Positions 56,601 through 64,000 of a stretch of 64,000 bases of DNA are shown here, piece by piece. The position numbers were made by a program, and so were the translations under genes. Position 1 is the first letter of the stretch. Each line of letters starts with the position of its first letter. The DNA is from Roseateles_B sp041913905 (lineage in GTDB: Bacteria; Pseudomonadota; Gammaproteobacteria; Burkholderiales; Burkholderiaceae_C), in assembly GCA_041913905.1 (NCBI GenBank), contig JAYSEK010000016.1, positions 1 through 64,000 of the forward strand. Reading direction: 5' to 3'. A model generated the notes under the pieces. That model was not told where the DNA came from and ran no database searches. It was given only the letters and a program-made list of their open reading frames with translations.

Positions 56601-57752
56601 CTAGCTGTTATTTATCGATGGCGCGGGGGCAAGCACCAGGCGTTGCACGACTTCCTCAGCCAGCGCCAGGCAGCTGGTCAGGCCGGGGGATTCGATGCCC
56701 AGCAGATGCACGAGGCCCGCCCGGCCATGTCGGGCGGGCCCGTCTATTTGGAAGTCCATGGCGGCCTTGCCCGGGTGATGCAGCTTGGGCCGCACACCGC
56801 TGTAGGCCGGCTGCAGCGCGCCCTCGGGCAGTCCGGGCCAGTAGCGGCGGATGTCGGCCTCGAAGCCCTGCATGCGCGATGGTTCGACCGCATAGTCCAG
56901 GGTGTCGGGCTCGACGCCTTCAGGCAGCCATTGCACATCCGGCCCGAAACGGGCCTGCCCGCCCAGGTCCAGGGTCAGGTGCACGCCCAGGCCGCCTTCC
57001 TCGGGCATGGGATAGACCAGCCTCGAGAAGGGCGCACGCCCCTGCAGGCCGAAGTAACTGCCCTTGCAGAAAGCAGTGCCAAGCCCGGGCGGCAGGCCGG
57101 TGCCGGCCTCAGCCAGGGCCGTGGCCCACAGCCCGGCGGCATTGACCAGCACGCGGCTGCCCAGCTCCGTGACCTCGCCATCCGCCGACGCCACCTGCAG
57201 CACATGCATCCCATCCTGCGCGCTGCGCCAGCCCAGCACGCGGCTGCGGAGCAAGACCTGGCCCCCAGCGGCTTCCAGATCAGCCTCCAGCGCCTGCATC
57301 AAGGCATGGCTGTCGACGATGCCGGTGGAGGGCGACAGCAGCGCAGCGTCCGCCTGCAGCGCCGGCTCCAGCACCCGCGCTTCGGCGCCGTCCAGCCATT
57401 GCAGATCCTCGACACCATTGGCTCGGGCCTGGGCCGCCAGGGCCTGCAGGGCGACGCGCTGTGCGGGCGCCGTGGCCACCACCAGCTTCCCGCAGCGGCG
57501 GTGCGGCACGTGGCGGGACTCGCAGAACGCGTAGAGCAGCTGCTTGCCGCGCACGCAGCAACGCGCCTTGAGCGAGGCGGGCGGGTAGTACAGCCCAGCA
57601 TGGATCACCTCGGAATTGCGCGAGCTGATGCCCTGCCCGATGGCGCCCTCCTGCTCCAGCACCAGGGTTTCCAGCCCATGCCGGGCCAACTCACGCGCCA
57701 CGGCCAGGCCCACCACGCCTGCACCGATCACAAGGGCTTGTACGGTCTCCAT
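56601..57752 (-). CDS. lhgO: FAD-dependent oxidoreductase, L-2-hydroxyglutarate oxidase-like
   Basis: 383 residues. The N-terminal Rossmann motif ALVIGAGVVGLAVARELA, with LVLEQEGAIGQGISSRNSEVIHAGLYYPP, is the DAO-family FAD site and the LhgO-type SSRNSEVIH(A/S)GxYY signature. Later motifs: VNAAGLWA and the C-terminal GIESPGLTSCLALAEEVV. LhgO oxidises L-2-hydroxyglutarate to 2-oxoglutarate and passes electrons to the quinone pool. No lhgD/csiD gene is nearby, so substrate is by similarity. Dispersed motif copy at 57252. Confidence 0.88.
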   Translation of the reverse strand: METVQALVIGAGVVGLAVARELARHGLETLVLEQEGAIGQGISSRNSEVIHAGLYYPPASLKARCCVRGKQLLYAFCESRHVPHRRCGKLVVATAPAQRVALQALAAQARANGVEDLQWLDGAEARVLEPALQADAALLSPSTGIVDSHALMQALEADLEAAGGQVLLRSRVLGWRSAQDGMHVLQVASADGEVTELGSRVLVNAAGLWATALAEAGTGLPPGLGTAFCKGSYFGLQGRAPFSRLVYPMPEEGGLGVHLTLDLGGQARFGPDVQWLPEGVEPDTLDYAVEPSRMQGFEADIRRYWPGLPEGALQPAYSGVRPKLHHPGKAAMDFQIDGPARHGRAGLVHLLGIESPGLTSCLALAEEVVQRLVLAPAPSINNS

Positions 57753-58127
57753 GCGGGCATTCTGCCTGCGCCTCTGGCGCCGACTTTTTCACGCAGAGCG
57801 GCAAATGCTGCGGCCGGCTGGTGTTTTTCCCCTCGCGAGGCACTTGTCGCCTGCAAGACACTCCGTCCACGGCAGCGCCTCTTGTGATCTTGACAAGCCG
57901 CAAGAGGATCGCTGCCGCAGCCAGCCGGACTGTCCACAGTCCCCAGGCCGCCCTCGAGGGCACCCCGCCGGTACGGCCATCAAGAGCCGACTGCACCGGG
58001 GTGACGGGCAGCCTGGCCTGCAGAGCGGGACCTGAGCCCGCCCCTGGCGCCAGGGAGCCGTCGGTCGTCCCAGCCTTCATGGGAGCGACCCTGATGCGCG
58101 TGCCCCACCGGAGGAGCTTGCAAGAAC
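57753..58127. other. Divergent intergenic region before the receiver/CheX-like gene
   Basis: 375 bases holding the start regions of lhgO (minus) and the receiver gene (plus). TTGACA occurs at about 57891-57896 but no -10 follows at the right distance. GGAGGAG (about 58110-58116) upstream of the receiver gene's ATG is a strong ribosome site. No RNA gene or terminator recognised. Confidence 0.4.
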
Positions 58128-59078
58128 ATGAATGAGAAGAACACGAGTGAGGAATCCCGCCGCGTGCTGATCGTCGATGACAGCCGCGCCATCCAGGCCA
58201 TCATCCGCCGCATCCTGCAGGACGGCGAACTGGGCCCCCTGCAGATCCAGACCGCCAGCGACGGCGCCGAGGCGCTGGAGCGCATGCACGATTTCAAGCC
58301 GGATCTGGTGGTCTCGGACTGGCACATGCCGGGCGTCTCCGGCATCGAGATGCTGCAGACCCTGCGCCAGATCGGCCAGGGCCATGTGCCGGTGGGCTTC
58401 GTCACCACGGAGACCAACGCGCACTGCCTCAACCAGGCCCGCAGCAACGGCGCGGCCTTCGTCGTGCACAAGCCCTTTGACGACGCCACGCTGCGCCGCG
58501 TGGTGCACGACTCGCTCTATGGCCAGTCCGCCCTGCGCGAGCAGTCCGCCAAGCCCAAGGCCGCCGCCGCGCCCGCAGCGGTGCTGCCGGGCGCACTGCA
58601 GTCGCTGGGCCTGGCCCAGCAGCAATTGCACGCCCTGCTCTGCACCCGCAGCTTCGACCTGCTGAAATCCGAGACCCGGCACGATTTCGACCAATACCCG
58701 CTGCTGGTCGGCTTGTACGGTTGCACCGGCCGCAAGACGGCCTATGGCGTGGGCCTGCTGGACGCCACCGCGGTCGCAATGATCGGCGGCGTGGCGCTGG
58801 CCCTGGGCAAGCAGGAGATCGTCAAAGCCATCCAGGCCCGCCAGCCCAGCCCCCGCATGGTGGAAGAAGCCGGCCGCTATCTGCGCGCCATGGCTGCCGT
58901 GCTGCAGAAACAGGCCGGCAGCGAGGTCCAGCTGGGCAGCGCCCGCCTCGCGCCACAGCCCTTCGACAAGCTCCAGCAGTTGCTGCAGCAGCCCACCGCC
59001 CGCACGGACCTGAGCCTCACGCTGCCTCAGCTGGGCAAGGAGAGCGGGATTGGGCGTTTGTGCTTTTTGCTGGTGTGA
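58128..59078 (+). CDS. Response regulator with CheC/CheX-like output
   Basis: 316 residues. Residues 10-130 are a CheY-type receiver: LIVDDSRAIQAIIRRIL, phosphoacceptor Asp in LVVSDWHMPGVSG, and HKPFDDATL with the conserved Lys. After an Ala-rich linker, about 165-316 looks like a CheX/CheC-type domain (LLVGLYGCTGRKTAYGVGLLDATAVAMIGGVALALGKQEIV), a fold that in other proteins removes phosphate from CheY. The family is not certain. It would be soluble. It stands alone between lhgO and the RNA-repair gene, with no kinase beside it. Confidence 0.75.
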   Translation: MNEKNTSEESRRVLIVDDSRAIQAIIRRILQDGELGPLQIQTASDGAEALERMHDFKPDLVVSDWHMPGVSGIEMLQTLRQIGQGHVPVGFVTTETNAHCLNQARSNGAAFVVHKPFDDATLRRVVHDSLYGQSALREQSAKPKAAAAPAAVLPGALQSLGLAQQQLHALLCTRSFDLLKSETRHDFDQYPLLVGLYGCTGRKTAYGVGLLDATAVAMIGGVALALGKQEIVKAIQARQPSPRMVEEAGRYLRAMAAVLQKQAGSEVQLGSARLAPQPFDKLQQLLQQPTARTDLSLTLPQLGKESGIGRLCFLLV

Positions 59079-59144
59079 GGTGGGTGCAGCCGAGCCCGCC
59101 ATGCCCCTCTTCGCCAGCTGAATCGCCGGCCACAGCTGCGGCCG

Positions 59145-61472
59145 TCAATCCAAGCCTTCGACCAGCTCGCGAACAGCGCGCAGACGGTCGGCTTCACTCA
59201 TGGCAAGGAATCCGTCCAGCTCAAAACGCGCTGCCACGGCATCCACGATGGGATACATCTCTTCATCCTGGTGCTTCTTGAAGTCATGAGGATTGCTAAA
59301 GAGATGGCGAGCGTTCTTGCTGCTCAGGCGCGCCAGAAATTTCGTGGTCAGGTAGCAGGGCGACTTCATCTTCAATAGGCAGGTCTGCCTTGCGGTGTCC
59401 TCCCGCACCATGGACCCTTCGTCCCGGCATTCGCGGACGCGCCGCTTCACCTCGCCCAGCGTCGTGCGTCGCCACCAAGGCCGGCGGAACTCCAGCAAGG
59501 CGCCTATCCGGTCCAGCTCGTCTTCCGGCTGCTCGGGATCCTCAAAGCCCAGCGTCCGAGCGCCGATGAGGTACAGACCGTGGTCTTCAGGCCCGTACTC
59601 AACGATGTGGGGGTCCGCAGGATGCAGCACCTCGAACATCAGCGTCATCGGTCGCTTCGCGAAGAACTTCGCCAGCAGCCCGCGCTGTCTCGGCGCCAGC
59701 AGGTCCGTGATGTGGCGGACGTACTCGCTGTCTGGATCGAGACTGCCCTGCGTATGGACCAGCAACTCACCGCGCTTCAGTGGGTGGGGACTGATGATGC
59801 CCAGAAAGCCATTCAGCTTGAGTGACTCCACGACGGGCAGGTCGTCCGGGAGCGCCCTGCCGACGTCGCGCTCGCCGTAGTTGAATACCTTATCGAACGG
59901 GTTGGACACGATCTGGCCGCCGGCATCCAGCACGATCCCACGGGCCTTCAGCAGATAGGGCGACTCGTCCCAGGCGCCCTTCCAGAACACTTCCTTCGCA
60001 TATTTGTAGCAGCGAAACAGTTTGGAGGGGTCCAGGTTGCGGCGCACGAGCTTGCGGGTCGTGAGCGCTTCAAGCGCCTTGATAAGGCCGAACTGCCGCT
60101 CGGCATGCGCTTCCTGGTCATGCTCACAGGCGCGCACGCGCAGGGCCTGCTTGACCGCGGCCTGCACGCCGGCACCGGCCTCTCGCGCGGCCAGGAATTC
60201 GTCGAAGCGCAGCAGCCGCAGCTCACCGCGCTGGTAGCCCTGCGCTTCGATGGACACGATGCACGACTGCACGCTGGTCGCGGGCACATGACCCCGTATG
60301 ACCAGATATTCATTGAGACCGGCTCGGTGGCCAGCCGCATACAGTGCGTCGGAGTCGACGTTGGGACGAAATCCGGACTGCCCGTGAACGATGTCGTCCT
60401 TCAGGCTCAGGTAGGGGTCGAAGCGATGGACGTCGCCATGCACGAAGGCCACCTTGGCCGGCTCGTAGGTGCAGTAGGCCGGCAAGGCACGCATGAAGGC
60501 CACCAGACGCCGCCGCCGCTCCTCGGGCAGCCTCAGCAGCGCCATCCCCGTCTCTGCATTGGCCCAGGATCCCCAGCGCTCGATGCCCTCGCGCTGCGCC
60601 TGATCGATGAACTTCACCAGTTTGGCTTCATGGTTCCCCTGCAGGCATTGCGCCGTACCGGCTTCGCAACTGCGCAGGACCAGTTCCAGCACGGCCACGG
60701 AGTCGGGTCCCCGGTCCACCAGGTCACCAAGAAACAGCAAGCGCCGCGCGGGGTCAGCGTGCCGCAGCACGCCCTCTTCAGGACGCCATCCGGCTTCATC
60801 CAGCAGCGCCAGGAGGTCGTCCAGCAAACCATGGACGTCGCTGACGACATCCAGCCGCGTGGTGGGAACCTGTCGGGGCACAAAGCAAAGCGTCTCCCCT
60901 CCAGCCAGCAGCCGATGGGGGAAACGAGAGCCTCTTTCAAATCCGTCGGCACCGCCGGACGGACCTGCCCCCGGCGTTGACGGGTGGCGCTGCAGCATCT
61001 CGCGAACGCGCCCTTCCGGCACCCAGTCGTCACGATCGCGCATCCGCCGCAGGCATTCGTCGAGCGGGGTGTCCACGATCAGCACGACCGCCTCAACGCC
61101 ATGCGCTTCCGCGTGCTCAATCCAGGCCTGGCGGTCAGCGTCTGTCAGGTTGGTGGCATCGACCACCGTGGTCAGTCCGTGCCGCATGCGCTCGGCAACG
61201 ATGGACTGCGCCATTTGATACACCACGTCGTTGGCGTCCTGCCGGACCTGCGTCTGAAGCCGGCCTTCGTTCAGAACAGGCAAGGTGCCGAGCACTTGGC
61301 GGCGCAGCTCGTCCATCGACACCCATGCCCCCTCAGGCAAGCCGCGCGCGCCTTGACGAAGGCGGGTCTTGCCCGCACCGGGCAGCCCTGACAGCACCAG
61401 CAGCGTGCCCGCATTGAAGGTGAGTGTGGATGAAGGCAGATTCATGGGAACGATGAGGAACCGGGCAGGCAT
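59145..61472 (-). CDS. Polynucleotide kinase-phosphatase-RNA ligase fusion
   Basis: 775 residues. Three modules are visible. A kinase (residues about 22-165) has the P-loop GLPGAGKT at 29-36 and RDRDDWVPEG. A metallophosphatase (about 205-425) has DVVSDVHG, GDLVDRGPDS at 249-258, GNHE at 279-282 and FVHGDVHR. An RNA ligase of T4 Rnl1 type (about 440-720) has RGIVLD with SNPFDKVFNYGE, motif I K552-L-N-G, motif III MFEVLHPADPHIVEYG, motif IV EGSMVR and motif V KMKSPCYL. Together they could heal 2',3'-cyclic phosphate and 5'-OH RNA ends and reseal them, as in the Pnkp RNA-repair enzymes. No hen1 partner is adjacent. Motif I has Asn where most ligases have Asp. The start could also be the Met at 61445. 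Confidence 0.82.
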   Translation of the reverse strand: MPARFLIVPMNLPSSTLTFNAGTLLVLSGLPGAGKTRLRQGARGLPEGAWVSMDELRRQVLGTLPVLNEGRLQTQVRQDANDVVYQMAQSIVAERMRHGLTTVVDATNLTDADRQAWIEHAEAHGVEAVVLIVDTPLDECLRRMRDRDDWVPEGRVREMLQRHPSTPGAGPSGGADGFERGSRFPHRLLAGGETLCFVPRQVPTTRLDVVSDVHGLLDDLLALLDEAGWRPEEGVLRHADPARRLLFLGDLVDRGPDSVAVLELVLRSCEAGTAQCLQGNHEAKLVKFIDQAQREGIERWGSWANAETGMALLRLPEERRRRLVAFMRALPAYCTYEPAKVAFVHGDVHRFDPYLSLKDDIVHGQSGFRPNVDSDALYAAGHRAGLNEYLVIRGHVPATSVQSCIVSIEAQGYQRGELRLLRFDEFLAAREAGAGVQAAVKQALRVRACEHDQEAHAERQFGLIKALEALTTRKLVRRNLDPSKLFRCYKYAKEVFWKGAWDESPYLLKARGIVLDAGGQIVSNPFDKVFNYGERDVGRALPDDLPVVESLKLNGFLGIISPHPLKRGELLVHTQGSLDPDSEYVRHITDLLAPRQRGLLAKFFAKRPMTLMFEVLHPADPHIVEYGPEDHGLYLIGARTLGFEDPEQPEDELDRIGALLEFRRPWWRRTTLGEVKRRVRECRDEGSMVREDTARQTCLLKMKSPCYLTTKFLARLSSKNARHLFSNPHDFKKHQDEEMYPIVDAVAARFELDGFLAMSEADRLRAVRELVEGLD

Positions 61473-61574
61473 GCGCGCCGGCGGCGACGGTGGATTGGAA
61501 GTGCAGTTCAGGCGCTGAGCCCCACCGCCGCAGTGGCTCGCGGCAGCGCTGCAGACTGTAGTCGAGAACAGCGC

Positions 61575-62426
61575 CTATCCAGACGCTCCGGCTTCCAGCC
61601 ACCACGCACTCACCGCGGCCGCATCCGGGCTGAAGTCCCCGCACGCGATGCGCCGCGCGAGCTCATCGCGATCCAGGCTTTCGAAGGCGCTGACCTCGCC
61701 GTCCTGATTGCGAGGCACGAAGCCCGCGGGCAAGTGCAGTTCGAAGACATGCAGCCATTCGTCGTGCCAGCCCTCGGGTTCGAGGCGGCAGGTGCGCAGC
61801 CGCCCCATCAGGCGCAAGGGGCCGCATAGCGATGGCGGCACGCCCGCCTCTTCCCACAGTTCGCGCCGGGCGCATTGGACGAGGTCTTCGCCGGCCGGCA
61901 GGCCGCCCGCAGCGAGATTGTCCAGGCGGCCGGGATCGGTGGCCTTGTGCAGGGCACGCCGGCCGCACCAGAGCCGGCCTGCTTCGTCCACGCCGTTGAC
62001 GTGCACGGCCTGGCTGCTCAGACCGAAGAAGCGATAAGCGGCGCGTTCCAGTTCGAAGAACAGCGGACCATGGGCAGGCCCCTCCCCCGCCGCCGGGGCC
62101 GGCGCCGGCCCCGGACCCGACACCGGCAAGCGGCAGCCGTAGCGCTCATCGCGCCAGCCCCGCACCCAGCCAGCCTCGCGCAGGCGCGCGGCCAGGGCCG
62201 CCAGCCAGGCGCTGCGCGCAGCGGGCTGCTCAGCCCCGCTGACGCAGGCCCAGGTCCGGGTCCGGGCCGTCGACAGCGCCACACCCAGCCCCCAGTCCGC
62301 CAGCACACGCTGATGCGCAGGCGCCAGCCAGCCGAGGTCATGCCCATCGAGCCGCCAGCGCCACCAGTCCGCAGGCGGGCGCCAAGCCTCGTCCACCACG
62401 CCCGGCTCAGCACCCAGACCCGCCAT
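61575..62426 (-). CDS. DUF4743 Nudix hydrolase
   Basis: 283 residues. The start at 62426 is chosen because GGAGGG lies seven bases upstream and because longer readings would run into the tRNA terminator. The first 140 residues are DUF4743 (WWRWRLDGHDLGWL), and the Nudix box GGLPAGEDLVQCARRELWEE-AGV covers residues about 174-196. Proteins of this layout are related to plant and yeast Nudix enzymes that act on oxidised or thiamine-like diphosphates; the substrate here is not known. It stands between the RNA-repair gene and the tRNA-Val pair. Confidence 0.85.
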   Translation of the reverse strand: MAGLGAEPGVVDEAWRPPADWWRWRLDGHDLGWLAPAHQRVLADWGLGVALSTARTRTWACVSGAEQPAARSAWLAALAARLREAGWVRGWRDERYGCRLPVSGPGPAPAPAAGEGPAHGPLFFELERAAYRFFGLSSQAVHVNGVDEAGRLWCGRRALHKATDPGRLDNLAAGGLPAGEDLVQCARRELWEEAGVPPSLCGPLRLMGRLRTCRLEPEGWHDEWLHVFELHLPAGFVPRNQDGEVSAFESLDRDELARRIACGDFSPDAAAVSAWWLEAGASG

Positions 62427-62490
62427 CGCACCGCCCTCCACCATGAAGCCGACAGCATGCCAGAGCCCGATGCAGGCCTGGCCGCAGCGC

Positions 62491-62531
62491 CAAAAAGAAA
62501 AACCCCGCAAGCCTTGCGACTTGCGGGGGTT
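62491..62531 (-). terminator. Rho-independent terminator of the tRNA-Val genes
   Basis: On the minus strand AACCCCCGCAAG and CTTGCGGGGTT pair as a stem of about ten with one bulged G, followed by TTTTTCTTTTTGG. It begins five bases after the CCA end of the first tRNA gene. Confidence 0.88.
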
Positions 62532-62535
62532 GTCT

Positions 62536-62610
62536 TGGTGGGCGGTGCAGGGTTCGAACCTGCGACCCCTGCCGTGTGAAGGCAGTGCTCTACCGCTGAG
62601 CTAACCGCCC
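62536..62610 (-). tRNA. tRNA-Val(CAC), copy 1
   Basis: 75 bases including an encoded CCA. The minus strand starts GGGCGGTTAGCTCAGCGGTA, has an anticodon loop TTCACAC on the stem CTGCC/GGCAG, and a TTCGAAC T-loop. The anticodon CAC reads GUG. It is identical to the copy at 62726. Confidence 0.97.
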
Positions 62611-62725
62611 GGTATGCATGCGGCCGCAGCGACTTTTACAGATTTTCCAGAGCGCTCCGATGCGATCGCCGGAGCTGTTGCAGACGTCGCCAGCTGCTTG
62701 AAGCCGCTGGCTCGACCGCTTGTTC

Positions 62726-62800
62726 TGGTGGGCGGTGCAGGGTTCGAACCTGCGACCCCTGCCGTGTGAAGGCAGTGCTCTACCGCTGAGCTAACCGCCC
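62726..62800 (-). tRNA. tRNA-Val(CAC), copy 2
   Basis: Identical in all 75 bases to copy 1, 190 bases further upstream, with encoded CCA. The 115 bases between the copies share only a few bases around TTGT(T)CTGGTGGGC. Both are likely on one transcript starting at the promoter near 62914-62942 and ending at the terminator after copy 1. Confidence 0.97.
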
Positions 62801-62913
62801 GATCAATCTGTGTACTGGCGTCGCTGCCAGCCAAACCCTGTTGCTGCCCTGGTGAAGACTCACCGTTCGCACACCGTTCGCATCAACAAAGTTCGTTAAC
62901 CGGGAAGCCCACG

Positions 62914-62942
62914 ATTATGCCACGAGTTTTTCGGCTTGCACA
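62914..62942 (-). promoter_or_regulatory. Promoter of the tRNA-Val pair
   Basis: On the minus strand TGTGCA (-35, 62937-62942), a 17-base spacer, and CATAAT (-10, 62914-62919, five of six bases match TATAAT). A transcription start near 62907 would precede the first tRNA gene by about 105 bases. Confidence 0.6.
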
Positions 62943-62973
62943 TGAATTTGCTGAAAAAACTCAAGCAAGCCGA

Positions 62974-63714
62974 TCAGGCGGCAGGAGCGGCGGCTGCGTC
63001 GGCCTCCGGCGTCTTCCAGACACGCTTGCCGCCGCTGGCCTTGTCCAGCTCGGCCAGCACCTTCTCGTGCGCCGCCAGTTCCTCTTCGGTCGGCGCCAGG
63101 ACCGGCAGGACGTAAGCGCTGAAATCGACGGCCGCGACGCGCGCATCGCCGGCGTCCTGGCCGCTGCCGCTGCCGGCGTCGTCCATCAGCAAGGCGTCCT
63201 GGCCGCGGGTCAGGCGGATGTAGACCTCGGCCAGCAGCTCCGAGTCCAGCAAGGCGCCGTGGAAGGTCCGGTTGGAGTTGTCCACCTCCAGGCGCTTGCA
63301 CAAGGCGTCCAGCGAGTTGGCCTTGCCCGGGAACATGTCCCGGGCCATCAGCAGGGTGTCCCGCACGCCGCCGACGAAGTCGGTCACCAGCGGCCGGCCC
63401 AGGCGCTTGAGCTCGGCGTTCATGAAGCCGATGTCGAAGGCCGCGTTGTGGATCACCAGCTCTGCGCCGCTGAGGAACTCGACGATCTGGTCCACCACCT
63501 CGGCGAACTTGGGTTTGTCCGCGAGGAACTCGACCGTCAGGCCGTGCACGCGCACGGCTTCTTCGTCGATGTCCCGCTCGGGGTTCAGGTAGAGGTGCAG
63601 GTTGTTGCCCGTCAGCTGACGGTTCACCATTTCCACGCAGCCGATCTCGATGATGCGGTCGCCGGCTTCGGCGCGCAGGCCGGTGGTTTCGGTGTCGAAG
63701 AAGATTTGTCGCAT
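62974..63714 (-). CDS. dnaQ: DNA polymerase III epsilon subunit
   Basis: 246 residues. The DEDDh proofreading exonuclease is complete: Asp and Glu in FFDTETTGL, VHGLTVEFL, IHNAAFDIGFMNAEL (third Asp), and FHGALLDSELLAEVY with the catalytic His and Asp. It removes mispaired bases at the replication fork. The C-terminal stretch (PTEEELAAHEKVLAELD) is the region that reaches the alpha subunit. It starts seven bases after the lgt stop, so the two may be co-transcribed although unrelated in function. Confidence 0.95.
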   Translation of the reverse strand: MRQIFFDTETTGLRAEAGDRIIEIGCVEMVNRQLTGNNLHLYLNPERDIDEEAVRVHGLTVEFLADKPKFAEVVDQIVEFLSGAELVIHNAAFDIGFMNAELKRLGRPLVTDFVGGVRDTLLMARDMFPGKANSLDALCKRLEVDNSNRTFHGALLDSELLAEVYIRLTRGQDALLMDDAGSGSGQDAGDARVAAVDFSAYVLPVLAPTEEELAAHEKVLAELDKASGGKRVWKTPEADAAAAPAA

Positions 63715-63721
63715 GGGAGGG

Positions 63722-64000
63722 TCAGGTCTTGCTGCCGCGCCGGCTGGCCCAGGCCCAGATCCCCAGGCCCGCCAGAATCATCGGCATGCACAGCCATTGT
63801 CCCCGACTCAGGCCCAGGGCCTGCAGGCCCAGGTAGACGTCCGGCTCGCGGAAGAACTCGATCACGAAGCGCTGCAGGCCGTACAGGAAGAGGAAGACGC
63901 CCGAAATCTGCCCGGTCAGGCGCGGCTTGCGGGCATACAGCCACAGCAGGCCGAACAGCACCACGCCTTCGCCGAAGGCCTGGTAGAGCTGCGAGGGATG
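63722..64000 (-). CDS. lgt: Prolipoprotein diacylglyceryl transferase, C-terminal part
   Basis: 92 codons of the 3' end; the gene continues past the right edge. Recognised from HPSQLYQAFGEG, which carries the HPSQLYE-like signature, GVFLFLYGLQRFVIEFFREPD, and LSRGQWLCMPMILAG; these are the last two or three membrane helices of Lgt. It moves diacylglycerol from phosphatidylglycerol to the cysteine of prelipoproteins in the inner membrane. Its final codons and stop (AAG ACC TGA) form a copy of the dispersed CAAGACCTGA motif. Confidence 0.93.
   Translation of the reverse strand, partial: HPSQLYQAFGEGVVLFGLLWLYARKPRLTGQISGVFLFLYGLQRFVIEFFREPDVYLGLQALGLSRGQWLCMPMILAGLGIWAWASRRGSKT

Noticed and set aside
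59145..61472. Assigning the RNA-repair protein to the Pnkp/Hen1 pair.
   Set aside because: No Hen1 methyltransferase gene lies next to it and its ligase motifs look closer to T4 Rnl1.
62601..62834. Minus-strand open frame covering part of the second tRNA-Val gene.
   Set aside because: It reads through the tRNA sequence and has no domain or ribosome site.

Overview
The window reads as chromosomal DNA of a GC-rich (roughly 70%) betaproteobacterium, most likely a burkholderialean of the Roseateles/Mitsuaria type. The support is the codon use, the single-sheet housekeeping genes (aat, bpt, dnaQ, lgt, a ribC-type riboflavin synthase, tRNA-Val) and a chitin-degrading gene cluster. This placement is inference from gene content, not a database match.

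Layout. 1-51: the 5' end of a group IIC intron (minus strand), sitting just past the terminator of an MHS-family transporter gene (137-1819). 2036-4653: small minus-strand genes (HCCA-isomerase-like thioredoxin fold, DUF1289, YbaK-like deacylase, a His-rich secreted protein, a META-domain protein). 4904-6255: a NarX/NarL-like cytoplasmic sensor kinase and LuxR-type regulator. 6458-31911: a 25-kb, one-direction, tightly overlapping operon for a contractile injection system (CIS) of the extracellular/PVC-Afp type: DUF4255 cap protein, an unknown protein, one sheath, two tube proteins, DUF5908 peptide, tube adaptor, VgrG-like spike, PAAR tip, gp25, two large baseplate proteins, a short fibre, tape measure, AAA+ ATPase, then an unusual secreted/membrane protein with an Ig-like and a degenerate GH18-like domain, a 79-residue basic peptide, and a 1393-residue DUF4157 protein that is the likely cargo. 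There is no capsid, portal, terminase, holin or T6SS membrane complex.

31978-42468: a chemoreceptor, a LysE exporter with a MocR-type regulator, and a compact signalling operon (41-codon leader ORF, haem-binding hybrid kinase with three receiver domains, CheR, CheB, receiver-kinase). 42526-46883: riboflavin synthase, Amt with a clear sigma-54 promoter and NtrC site, an ArsC/YffB-like protein, the two N-end-rule aminoacyl transferases aat and bpt, and a YjfB-like peptide. 46941-48671: a hipBA toxin-antitoxin pair whose promoter is bracketed by two palindromic operators. 48672-56176: an upstream region rich in TGGT/ACCA half-sites, then three secreted chitinases (GH19, GH18, GH18), each with an N-terminal chitin-binding module. 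56177-56600: a repeat region with perfect hairpins.

56601-64000: an LhgO-like oxidase, a receiver/CheX-like protein, a kinase-phosphatase-RNA ligase fusion, a DUF4743 Nudix hydrolase, two identical tRNA-Val(CAC) genes with promoter and terminator, dnaQ, and the 3' part of lgt, which runs off the right edge.

Across the whole window a short motif, GGGTCAGGTCTTGCC or its variant GGTGCCAGGTCTTGCC, recurs at least 16 times in both orientations, inside and between genes; no annotated feature explains it.
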